Assembly (NCBI GenBank): GCA_900073065.1
Contig: FJOG01000104.1
Location: forward strand, 36,678-53,580
Length of the DNA stretch: 16,903 nt
Direction: 5' to 3'
DNA from: Phialocephala subalpina
Lineage: Eukaryota; Ascomycota; Leotiomycetes; Helotiales; Mollisiaceae
Below the pieces are notes generated by a model that worked only from the letters and a program-made list of their open reading frames with translations, was not told the DNA's origin and ran no database searches. Shown piece by piece: positions 8,781 through 16,903 of the stretch (positions are counted from its first letter, which is position 1; each line of letters begins with the position of its first letter). The position numbers and the translations under genes were made by a program.

Positions 8781-9783
8781 TTATTGCCAGTCCTCTAGGA
8801 TTGTATCCTCCCTTTTCAATCCAACGAAACCCAGACTTTCCTTCCATAATGGTCTCTGCTTCTCCCCATCCTTCGCTTCTTCCGAGTTTTCACCAATAGC
8901 ACTCCCATTCAGAAACACAGCTTTAGGATATTCCCCCAAAGTCTCAACATCAAAACAAGCCCATAACACATCTCCCACCGATTTTTCATGCGTTCTCAAA
9001 ATCCCGTTAGTTAAGAACTAAGCATTGATGGTTTGAAACACAGGCATAATGTACGTCCACATCATCCTGCTGAGGAAATATCCTCGTTCTCGTAGTGTTG
9101 TTGCTCCCATACCTCCCGGGTCGGGGGAGGACAGATATTTTTGATAATGCTGGATCTGTATTGAGACTGCTTTGAAGGTTGTACTTATTTACTGTAAGTC
9201 TAGATCAAGAACCTCAACTCGCCGCCTCCTTCTCCTTCTCCGTGTTTTCCTCACCAAGCCCCACATCCCCAAATTTGATCTCCTCAATATCTGCGAACAT
9301 TTCCTTCTCTTCAGCAGGGGAATTGAAGTGGTCAATCCAATGGTTCGTGTCGTGCATAGCGCTAGAGAGTAGAATTATCCTTCCGTGCTGCTTGTCCGTG
9401 CTGCGAAGGATGAGGGGGATGAAGAGGAAATTGGCGAGGTAGTTGATTGCGAAGTTTCTTTTTAGTTTGTCGGTGGTTAGGTCGCGGCCAGAGAGTTGTT
9501 AGACTGCTGCGCTGAGGATTGAAGCGCGAATCAGAGGGATTCCCCTGGGGTAACTCGTGCATTGAGTGATGTTGCTGCTTCCCGGATGCTGGCTGAGAAT
9601 TTCATGGCTGTGGTTCTGGGAACGGGATTCGAGAGCTTTCTGGAGGCCGTAGACTGTGGAGAAATTCCGAACGGCGTATATCCCGGGATGGGTAGATGCA
9701 TATGGGGAGCGTAGGAGCTCTGACACGAATGCTGTTCCAAGTCCATCGTTTGCGCCTGTGATGAAGATACTTCCTTCGGTCAT
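8781..9783 (-). pseudogene. Degraded short-chain dehydrogenase (SDR) gene
   Basis: Pieces of one fungal SDR can be read in order on the minus strand, but in different frames. From ATG 9783: MTEGSIFITGANDGLGTAFVSELL, with the TGANDGLG cofactor motif. A shift near 9600 leads to ASIREAATSLNARV, then a shift back near 9540 to IPLIRASILSAAV, broken by TAA at 9501-9499. The same frame then reads LKRNFAINYLANFLF and GRIILLSSAMHDT until TGA at 9216-9214. The central block with the catalytic Tyr-x-x-x-Lys is missing. NTDPALSKISVL follows, then a shift near 9120 to DPGGMGATTLRERG and TYIMPVFQTINA, TAG at 9020-9018, then FLTNGILRTHEKSVGDVLWA and LGEYPKAVFLNGS, to the natural stop at 8783-8781. Introns cannot mend this many breaks, and the loss of the catalytic block makes activity impossible. 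It belongs to a different SDR subgroup from the intact gene at 2884-4144. Confidence 0.88.
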
Positions 9784-10261
9784 GTTGGATTGAGCATCTA
9801 GAGAGTTGATATTAGCTATAGGAATTGTACTAAGAAGGGTGGTTGATATATGTGGTGCGGCTGCTGACAGAGTGGACTCGGAACCGAGGCGTGCCAAGAA
9901 TCTCCGAATGGCATTGGTGTTTGGTACGAATGGGCGACATTGATGCTGATCAAAGCGTCTGTATGGCGGTTGTGCTTCTTTCGGATGCTGTGAGAGGCTT
10001 CGGTCTCTCCCTCACAACTGATATGTCCATTCGAGTCGCACCGGTGCAGGCGTTGTGTGGTGTGGTGTCCGCTTTGCTCCCGTACTTATTGTAGACCACT
10101 TAATACCTCAGAGCCTCGGGCACTCCTAGCTTCTTCCAATCGTCACTTCGAATCAATATCATGGCAGCTGAAATCATGCCGCGAAATTCTAGGGACCAGA
10201 GTCATTGTTGAATGTGTTGTATTCCCGCCGCGAACCATATGTACACCGGAAATCATTCCCC
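9784..10261. other. Intergenic: NDUFB7 3' region and former SDR promoter
   Basis: These 478 bases lie between the start of the SDR pseudogene and the stop of NDUFB7. Short open frames exist on the plus strand, but none shows a family motif or plausible splicing. I see no gene or RNA here. Confidence 0.4.
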
Positions 10262-10682
10262 TCAATTGCTTCTCTCCCCTCCCTTCGCAGCCCTCAACTC
10301 ATCCATCTTCGCAACCCGCTTCTTGAACTCCTCGTACTGGCACTTCTCGTAGCTATGTCTCTCTGTCTGCATTCGCTGTCAGCCCTCGTTCTGCCAACAA
10401 ACCGCCGCTCCCTTCGGCATCTGCCCCTCAAACTCCCAGTCCAAGACTCACCTCGCACTTCCACGGCAGATAGTATTCTTCATATCGACATCGATTGAGG
10501 GGAATCAGAAGGTTCGCACAGCTGTCTCGGTATGCCATTGGTAGTCTGGCTTCGCGCATCTCCTCTCGTGTAGCAGCTTCAAAATAGGATCAGCAGAGTC
10601 AATTAGGGTTGATTTGGGGGCACAAACGGGCAGGCGAGCTGCTGAGGCCGACGGTGGATTTGACAGTTTCTACGACGGTCAT
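10262..10682 (-). CDS. NDUFB7: NADH:ubiquinone oxidoreductase subunit NDUFB7 (B18)
   Basis: Three small minus-strand exons: 10682-10628, 10576-10452 and 10366-10262. The second intron (85 nt, donor GTGAGT, acceptor CAG) is clear. The first (51 nt) uses donor GTTTGT and acceptor AAG and is less sure. The spliced protein is 94 residues, about the fungal norm. It contains TREEMREARLPMAYRDSC, LLIPLNRCRYEEYYLPWKCE and ERHSYEKCQYEEFKKRVAKM. The twin Cx9C motif is complete: Cys38/Cys48 and Cys59/Cys69. NDUFB7 is an accessory subunit of the membrane arm of mitochondrial complex I, on the intermembrane-space side, and its twin cysteines form disulphides after Mia40-type import. The exons are too short to stand out as long open frames. 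Identity very likely; the exact first exon (MTVVETVKSTVG) is a best model. Confidence 0.93.
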
Positions 10683-11545
10683 GATGGCGAGTGGGATGTG
10701 GTGTTGAGTGCCTGATTAGGATTGTGATGTGAAGTCGATTGAGCTTCGGATGGTGCAGCGATGGAGCGCTAGGATGCTTTGGGCTAGCGCCCTTACTCTC
10801 TTAGTCTTCCAAAATCGCTTTCATCTCGTCAATTCTTCGTCAACTACGAACATTACGATTGTCCCAGACTCTCACGCACAATGGAGGGCCACAATTCTTC
10901 CTACAACTATCGACATTCCATCTCCCAAGAGTCCTCTTTCTATCCGCACTGGAGTGAGCCGGCACTTCCGTTTTTCGATGCGCTCCAGGGAGAGGATCAA
11001 TGTAGGATGGAACGCTCACGGGAGCAGAATTCAGCCGAGACCAAAAGTTGTTCGCGTTGTTTCTCTTGAGACTGAAGGTAGTACCCTCCTTTTGTCCACA
11101 TGCTGCATCCCAAGAGCGAATGCGAGCTTGAATGCTGTATCTTTTGAAGTTTGGCATGCGCTGATGCCAAGGACAACTTTGACGTGTTTCGCGATGCGCT
11201 CCTTCCTCTCCACCTTCTACTTCAGCCCATTGCGTTTGAAGGATCACGAATCAGATGCGATGTAGGTTCATCATTGTTCTTTCTCACATGGTTTTTTGCT
11301 GCGAGTGCCGCATAAGGTTTTGGCAGGATCTACAGCCACAAGCACAGCCCCCAAATCGCTTCAGCCGAGGTACACCCATCTCATTGGACGGCTCGCATCT
11401 AGGAACTTAGATGCTAAGGCAGTGTTGTGCATCATGCACGATATATATGGCTTAAGGCGTTACCTGACTTGTCATGTATGTTGGAGAGAATTCGAATCTC
11501 TTTAGACCACTTCTACTAGGACAATTGAGCTCCAGAGCTGTGGAA
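10683..11545. other. 863-base interval without a supported gene
   Basis: This lies between the divergent NDUFB7 and membrane-protein genes. Open frames overlap on both strands (for example a plus-strand frame from an ATG at 10750 to 11265, and a minus-strand frame 11247-10840), but neither encodes a recognisable domain and neither has a clear splice pattern. A 62-residue plus-strand frame at 10881-11069 starts MEGHNSSYNYRHS; it is unsupported. The right end should carry the promoter and leader of the gene at 11546. Confidence 0.4.
11442..11447 (+). promoter_or_regulatory. Possible TATA box of the membrane-protein gene
   Basis: TATATA within an 8-base AT alternation, about 100 bases upstream of the ATG at 11546. 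Position and sequence fit a TATA box; nothing else supports it. Confidence 0.35.
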
Positions 11546-13880
11546 ATGGCGTCCTCAATTCAACGCGATGCGTCTGATCAGAGTCGTCGATTGAGCACTT
11601 ACCAAGCCATTAGGAACTCTTTCTTCCTCGGAGGTGAGGACATCACTCATGCAGAACAGCCCGAGATTTCTCCAATGTCATCCACCTTTCTCGACACCCA
11701 CGATCAGGACCCCAGAACGAAGACAGCATCTTTTGTCACGGTCCAGGAAAGGAATTCGAGCGGAGATTATGAGACTGAAAGTCCTCGGTTCTCAATCAAA
11801 AGGAAGCCTATCAGCCCTACCTCACCAGATCAGAACAATAGGGTACAAATGTTCGAGGAGAGAAAGGACATGCAGTATCTCCTGTCTCAAGAACCCACGC
11901 AACCGACTGTCTGGAGAATACATTGGCTGAGGCCAGTTATCATCGTGCTGATGCCATTCCTCGCTCTGGTTTTGGCCCTCGGCCATCACTTCTACTACCT
12001 CTCTCTCCACCACACAATGTCTGGTGATGCTGGAAGGCAAGCTTGGCCGATTCGATTTGGGACTGCATTTGCATTTCTCGTTACTTCCTGTCTCCATGCG
12101 GGAACTGCAGCGGCCGCTGGTCAATATGTGTGGACAGTCGTGAAAAGGAAACCTCTCAGCATTTGTAAGGTCTCAGTGTCCCAGAGCCGTGAGAACATCC
12201 AAAAACTGACCGTTTCCGATAGCTAGTTTGGACAAGCTGTTCGACTTGACATCGAATCCAATTAGTCTATTCAGTTGGGAGCTACTGATGAGCGCCAAGA
12301 TTGCTATTTTCTTCGGTTTACTGTTTTGGTGGGTTACAAAGATGGTCATGATTCCCTCCCTAGAGATGACTAAACATGATCGTTGTAGGCTGCTTGGTTG
12401 GGCTGGGGTAGCGCCTCCTGCTACATTGACCGTCATTGCCCAGAATGTCAACTATACGATCTCCATCCCCATCCTGGACTTCAATCAAAGCGGATGGAAT
12501 ACTTCCTCCTCTACTTGGCAACCCGGCGCTGTGGTCAACAGGATTGCAGCACAAACTGCTTCTAGCTTTGACGTGGTGCCGCTCCCTCGACAAGTCTCAA
12601 GTACCGACTGGAATTACACGGTGCAGTTCTTTGGACCTTCGGTCCAATGCAATATCCCAAATGCCACGGAACAAGTATATTTGGATGCTCTCGTCCAAAA
12701 GTTCGAGAACGATTCAGCGATATTCGCTTGGGCGAAAGTCAACGATACTACGTACAATACGACTGCTTCCCCCAACTGGCTTCTTCACTCCGCCTGGGCT
12801 CCTGGCCTTCCGGCCGGGGCTTCTTATAACTGGGCTCCTGCGGGCATCGACTTCGGTGATGGCCTCGGGCTAGATGCCAGCATCTCACCATCTCCTCAAA
12901 CTTGGATCCAGACTTCAACATCCGGAATAGTCTGTACCTCGCTAAATGCTTCGTTTGACATCACCGTTGCTTCGGTCAATGGCACGCAACAAATCATCCA
13001 GCAAGCCGTGGACATTATTGGACCCTACCCTTTGGGTATCAATATTGAATACACCTACTACGCGGAGACGTTCGAAAACATGACTTCGTTGGAAGGAGAT
13101 GTATTACGTCATGATTGGCACCCCTACGTTTCTCATCACTATGCTTTGGCTGCTCTTCTGTCAGGAAACCTGACCATCCCAGACCGAACGGGAGGGATTG
13201 GAGATGAGTCATCTGATCCGCCCAGGCACTATCTGCTTCAAGACGTCAATACGCGTACGAATGTTCTAACCACTGGTCTTATGGCGTGCGATGATATTGC
13301 GAGAAGTCCTTTCAGGAATCTCCGTGGTGACGTGGTACTTCCAAACGACCAAGTGGGAACCTTTGATCGAACATTTCCGACCGAAACATGGATGTGTCGC
13401 AACAAGACTCTTGCCCGAGCCATCGAAGATTTGGCAAACAATATTACGATCAGCTACCTCAGCTCTCCCGATTTGACAAACTCGAATACCACGTTCCGAA
13501 ATATCACCACCTCAGACACCGTCAACGTCTACGAATACCACCCCTTCTTCCTCGTCTTATCATACGGTATCGGGCTCTTCTTCGCAGCAATCGCAGCACT
13601 CATTGGGCTATTCTCTGTCTATGCGAATGGAGTCTCACACTCGTCATCCTTCTCAGCCATCATTGCAACGACTCGGAACTCTGATCTGGACTCTCTCACC
13701 CAAGGCTTGTCGTTGGGTGCCGAGCCATTGCAAACGCATATCATGGAGGCGAAGTTGAGGTTTGGTTCATTGTTGGGACGCGAGACGAGCTACACAACTG
13801 AGCAGGATTCTATTCCTCGACTTGGGTTTGGCCTTGAAGAGAAGGTGGGAAGGCTTCGAAAGGGACAGGCTTATAGATGA
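11546..13880 (+). CDS. Multi-pass membrane protein with large N-glycosylated loop, unknown function
   Basis: Proposed exons 11546-12164, 12223-12328 and 12389-13880 give 738 residues. The first intron (58 nt, GTAAGG to TAG) is required. The second (60 nt, GTGGGT to TAG, with ACTAAAC inside) is in frame and could be overlooked; keeping it gives 758 residues. Residues 1-125 are polar and probably cytosolic. Membrane spans are seen near 129-151 (VIIVLMPFLALVLALG), 171-196 (FGTAFAFLVTSCLHAG), about 225-255 (LLMSAKIAIFFGLLFW, then GVAPPATLTV), and near the C-terminus (FFLVLSYGIGLFFAAIAALI). The roughly 380-residue loop between spans three and four carries about sixteen N-x-S/T sites, so it is likely lumenal or extracellular. 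A cytosolic tail of about 70 residues ends at TGA 13878-13880. This architecture resembles a broad family of uncharacterised fungal membrane proteins. No enzyme or transporter motif is recognised. An in-frame ATG at 11474 is less likely as start. Confidence 0.78.
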
Positions 13881-14237
13881 GTCTTCAGTGTTCATAGTCA
13901 AAGGCTCATGTTAAGCGGCATGCGAATTCAACCTCTTCCCTCACATAAAAGCTGCAGAATGCAAAAGATGAGTGCAATCCGAATTTCAAGGGTAATCTCG
14001 GACGACAGTTCTTCGGATTCGCTTCGAATTCGGTTAGTCAGCGTCGCCGCTCTGCTCAGGCGCTCGCCTCCCTCGCGTTCCAGTGATCAATCATGATTTA
14101 CTTACTATTCGGTTCTGGCCGTGCGAAAGTTGTCAACTCACAACACGGCTATATTTACGGGGGACTTAGTCGGCTCCCAGTGAGCCCAAACAGGAACCCC
14201 GCACCCCCCTCTTCGTCTGACATAAGATGCATGTGGT

Positions 14238-14247
14238 CGGATTTCCG
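14238..14247. promoter_or_regulatory. Possible Zn2Cys6 factor site, CGG-N4-CCG
   Basis: CGGATTTCCG, an inverted CGG pair with a four-base spacer, lies about 130 bases upstream of the FAD oxidase ATG. Gal4-class (Zn2Cys6) dimers bind such inverted CGG triplets. A ten-base match can occur by chance. Confidence 0.3.
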
Positions 14248-14281
14248 TAATATGCACGCTTGTGGCGTAGTGAAGGAGTAT

Positions 14282-14287
14282 TATATA
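14282..14287 (+). promoter_or_regulatory. Possible TATA box of the FAD oxidase gene
   Basis: A TATATA element about 88 bases before the ATG at 14375, 34 bases downstream of the CGG-N4-CCG site. Spacing is typical for a fungal TATA box. Confidence 0.4.
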
Positions 14288-14374
14288 CTTCGTACGGGTG
14301 AGCCGAATTCATTGATTGCCAAACTTAAAACATACTCTTGTGCTGCTGGCTTGCCTACCTCACAGTACACGATC

Positions 14375-16085
14375 ATGACCTCGCAGCTTTTCTATTCGTA
14401 CACGGTAGCTGCTTTCGTCGTTTTGGCTTCAGCCCTCATTCTGCGCCGAAGACAGGCACCGAACGGGCAGCAGCCCGCGACAAAGCCGCACCTGTTAGCA
14501 AGCGTGCCAACCGAGCAGCTCCCTAAATACATCCAAAATCTTCTTGCCGAAATTCCTGGCTGCGTTATCCTACAGGCTGATGTCGCGGCCTTCCAGCAGG
14601 CCGTAGATTATAGCTGGGCTCAGCAAAATCGCGAGATCATCCCAGCGTGCATCGTACGCCCTCGCGACACACAGCAGCTCAGCAAGGCCGTTGCAATCTT
14701 GAAATGGGAGCATGACAGCCGCAGCCAGACCGGGGCCCCAATCACAGGGTTCTTCGCCATCAGGAGCGGAGGTGTCAATCCAGGTCTCGGGGCGGCAACA
14801 GTGCAGGATGGCGTCGTGATTGATCTTAGCCTGTTTTGTGAGGTGACGCCCGCTGTCGATGGATCCACTGTGACCGTCGGAACGGGTGCTAAGTGGATCG
14901 ACGTGTACAAAGTACTAGATGAGAAAGGACTGATTGTGATGGGAGGGAGAAACTCGCCAGTTGGCGTTGGCGGGCTGACCTTGCAAGGTAAGATTGCTAT
15001 CGATCTTAGATTATCTACGGGCGAGTTTCAAATAATTTGACCAGTACTAACAATGCGGAATCAAAGGCGGAATATCGTTCTACTCTCCCAGGTTTGGCTT
15101 CGTCTGCTCTAATGCCCTGAGCTACGAGGTCGTACTCGCCAATGGAAGCGTTGTGACGGCTTCGGCCTCGGTGCATCCGGAGCTGTGGCGAGTATTGAAG
15201 GGCGGTTCTAACAACTTTGGCATCGTTACTAATTTCACGCTGCGTAGCCTGCCTTTCGCACCGCTTTGGGTTGGGGAGATGGTCGCACCAGCAGCATTTC
15301 AGCACGCAAAGGCACTGAAGGCTTATCATGACTACCTCGATCACGCGAGTTCTAGCCAGCCCGGCGCGTTTGATGAGAACGCCGCTGGCCCAATACTCTC
15401 CTTTGTCTACATCCAGAGAATTGGCCTGCAGCTCATCTCCCTCCATCTTGTGTACACGAAGGCCCCGGAGGACAAGAAGTGGCCGGTTCACTGGAAGGAA
15501 ACGGGGTTCACCTCATTGTGGAGCTTCTACCGCAGCAGTAAAGTGCAGAGCCACACAAGTGCCGTCGAACGGCTCGGCCGTACTGCACCAGCTGGCACCC
15601 GCCACATGCAGGGCACGACAACTATCCGCAACGATGCTCAAACCATGACGGCCGCCTACGCCATTTTCTGTCAAACTACGACCGAGCTGCGGCACGTGAA
15701 AGGCCTGCTGTTCCCCTTTACCTTTCAGGCGATCTTACCTGGATGGATGAATAAGGGCTACCCGAACGTTCTCGGCCTCGAGGGTTGTACTGAGCCATTA
15801 ATCATCATCGGATTCTCCGTCACATGGGCCAAGGCCAAAGACGACGAGTTAATCCGATCGACTATCCGCCACACCCTAGAGCAGATAAATGCGGCAGCAG
15901 CTGCTAGACAATCGGACCACCCGTACAGGTTCATGAATTATTGCATGGAGTGGCAGCGGCCCTATGAAGGTTGCGGCGAAGAAAACTTGAAGCTCATGCG
16001 AGAGGCTAGTCAGAAGTATGACCCAGATGGCCTCTTCCAGAGCGGACGCGCTGGTGGATTCAAGCTAGATATTGTGTCGCGATAA
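14375..16085 (+). CDS. FAD-linked oxidase (FAD_binding_4 with BBE-type C-terminus)
   Basis: Two exons, 14375-14987 and 15067-16085, with a 79-nt intron (donor GTAAGA, canonical TACTAAC branch site, acceptor AAG, phase 1) give 543 residues. Residues about 6-23 are hydrophobic followed by RRR, a signal anchor or signal peptide. The FAD-binding domain (about 85-280) has ACIVRPRDTQQLSKAVAIL, FFAIRSGGVNPGLGAATVQD, GVVIDLS, GGRNSPVGVGGLTLQGGIS and WRVLKGGSNNFGIVTNFTLR. The C-terminal BBE-type segment has RFMNYCMEWQRPYEGCGEEN, KYDPDGLFQ and a final GGFKL. Enzymes of this group use flavin and O2 to oxidise sugars, alcohols, amines or secondary-metabolite intermediates. The His that usually follows Arg-Ser-Gly-Gly and binds FAD covalently is Val134 here. 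It is the last gene before the AT-rich tail. Substrate unknown; family call sure. Confidence 0.93.
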
Positions 16086-16210
16086 GAGGTATGGATCAGG
16101 GGTATCAGGTATTGGGATAGTACCTGGAACATAAGAACATTCTTTCGGAGCTTACTAATTACTAGTGAGCTCTTTAACAGTATATTAAGCAGATCACGGG
16201 GAGCTTTACA

Positions 16211-16315
16211 CTCTTTTTAAAACTTAACTTTCTATATACTCAATACATTCTACACTCTCTGCGATTTAATCTGCTTCGATATATTGAATATAATAAGGTA
16301 TAGAAAGAGTTTTTA
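16211..16315. repeat. Imperfect inverted repeat in AT-rich DNA
   Basis: The reverse complement of about 16211-16250 resembles about 16275-16312: both contain a TATTGA(G/A)TATA core followed by TATAGAAAG-like sequence and an A/T run. It could be a decayed terminal inverted repeat or a hairpin. AT-rich DNA easily gives such matches. Confidence 0.3.
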
Positions 16316-16358
16316 TTACTAGTTTTATTTTAATAAAGCTATAGATAGGTGGTCAGGC

Positions 16359-16648
16359 TGTTACAATTAGCGAAATCACCAAAAGAACTCGTCTTTATTA
16401 CACTATAAACTCTATTCCAATATAACTCGTGGCGTTATCTCGGATAGTATGGGATGCAGGAGGTCGTCTCGAAGGGCATTTAAGCGACGTCTCTTCGAGT
16501 CGCTAAACAACCCCACCGAGTCGCGTGCGACTAGACTAGGGGACCAAAATCGGTTCGGTAGGGACTCTTGATAAGTGTGATAGGGGAGCGAGAAGGGACA
16601 CCGTCACGACATCCTTATAGGCTCAAAGAGGTGACTATATAAATAACA
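16359..16648 (+). mobile_element. Possible LTR of a retrotransposon
   Basis: The segment starts TGTTAC and ends ATAACA, so its ends form a perfect TGTTA/TAACA inverted pair as in many fungal LTRs, and its length (290) is reasonable. The next bases are TGG, as a tRNA primer-binding site would begin. No flanking duplication matches, a TATA-like TATATAA lies unusually close to the right end, and no retroelement protein is seen. An ATG at 16648 opens only 34 codons. Confidence 0.22.
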
Positions 16649-16903
16649 TGGAAACTGTAGCCGATCCGCGAGGAGGGCCAGAAGAGGATCCCCTGAGTAT
16701 AATCCAGCCGACTCATCAGCATGCTCAGGACTCGGGGCTTAGCTCAGGTTAGAGCAGCGACTATTAAGCCTAAAGACGGAAATGAATTTTAGTGATTTTA
16801 GTGGGTTTAATTATCATCTGAGATTATATTAGTAATCTCAAACGATACTTTTTCGAATTCCCTTCGAATATAATTAATTAGTATTATTATTTTATTTAAA
16901 TAC

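Larger units (their letters stand above)
13881..14374. other. Intergenic region, promoter of the FAD oxidase gene
   Basis: These 494 bases follow the membrane-protein gene. An open frame runs into the FAD oxidase frame from an ATG at 14093, but its first 94 codons look like leader or promoter sequence rather than protein. The region contains a CGG-N4-CCG site and a TATA-like element, listed separately. Confidence 0.45.
16086..16903. other. Gene-free tail: AT-rich sequence with an interior of normal composition
   Basis: After the FAD oxidase stop the sequence becomes AT-rich (about 16140-16440), returns to near-normal composition (about 16440-16760), then becomes very AT-rich to the end. No protein of useful length is open. 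The mixed pattern suggests a degraded repeat, described under the LTR-like entry. A perfect 7-base stem (GAGATTA/TAATCTC) lies at 16820-16839. Confidence 0.5.

Noticed and set aside
9172..9442. Plus-strand frames inside the SDR remnant
   Set aside because: They are antisense to readable SDR segments and carry no domain.
10205..10498. Plus-strand frame of 97 codons
   Set aside because: It is antisense to NDUFB7 exons 2 and 3, which have the full Cx9C pattern.
10729..11265. Plus-strand frame of up to 178 codons
   Set aside because: The first codon is GTG, the first ATG is 10750, the composition looks random, and an equally long minus-strand frame overlaps it. No motif supports either.
11474..11545. 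Upstream in-frame ATG for the membrane protein
   Set aside because: It lies only about 25 bases from the TATA-like element, and the ATG at 11546 begins a more usual N-terminus (MASSIQRD).
14093..14374. Extension of the FAD oxidase to an ATG at 14093
   Set aside because: The extension contains the TATA and CGG elements and would bury the hydrophobic signal segment about 95 residues from the N-terminus.
1..16903. CRISPR array, rRNA or tRNA gene, or bacterial-type operon
   Set aside because: No regularly spaced repeats, no RNA gene signatures, and the genes have spliceosomal introns, so the DNA is eukaryotic.

Overview
The window looks like nuclear DNA of a filamentous ascomycete (Pezizomycotina; a Leotiomycete is possible but not proven). 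The evidence is short introns (47-138 nt) with GTAAGT/GTGAGT-type donors and CTAAC-like branch points, a DUF3425-type bZIP regulator, fungal short-chain dehydrogenase subfamilies, a 390-residue Arp2, and a complex I subunit. Both ends are extremely AT-rich and without genes, which resembles repeat-induced point mutation (RIP) blocks around a gene island of normal composition. The ORF starts used here are ATG; apparent GTG or TTG starts were ignored.

Layout. 1-462: AT-rich block. 717-1304 (+): SnoaL-like polyketide cyclase/NTF2-fold protein. 1503-2742 (+): bZIP/DUF3425 transcription factor, 2 exons. 2884-4144 (-): intact short-chain dehydrogenase, 5 exons, convergent with the bZIP gene. 4388-5277 (-): unrecognised protein, 2 exons. 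5583-6917 (-): ARP2, 4 exons. 7225-8631 (+): Asp/Glu/hydantoin racemase (Dcg1-like) with a long repetitive insertion, 2 exons, divergent from ARP2. 8781-9783 (-): decayed short-chain dehydrogenase pseudogene. 10262-10682 (-): complex I subunit NDUFB7 (B18), 3 small exons, only visible after splicing. 10683-11545: no gene I can support. 11546-13880 (+): multi-pass membrane protein with a heavily N-glycosylated loop, 3 exons. 14375-16085 (+): FAD-linked oxidase (FAD_binding_4/BBE), 2 exons. 16086-16903: AT-rich tail with an LTR-like segment and inverted repeats.

How it fits together. The middle of the island holds housekeeping genes (ARP2, NDUFB7). The genes nearest the AT-rich edges are accessory: a SnoaL-fold enzyme, a pathway-type bZIP regulator and an SDR on the left, and an FAD oxidase on the right. 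The left trio could be a small or remnant metabolic cluster, but there is no backbone synthase here, so this is only inference. I see no clear evidence of a wholly new system. The most unusual items are the disordered, repeat-containing insertion between the two catalytic cysteines of the racemase, the FAD oxidase lacking the usual flavin-linking histidine, the degraded SDR, and the unexplained 863-base gap.
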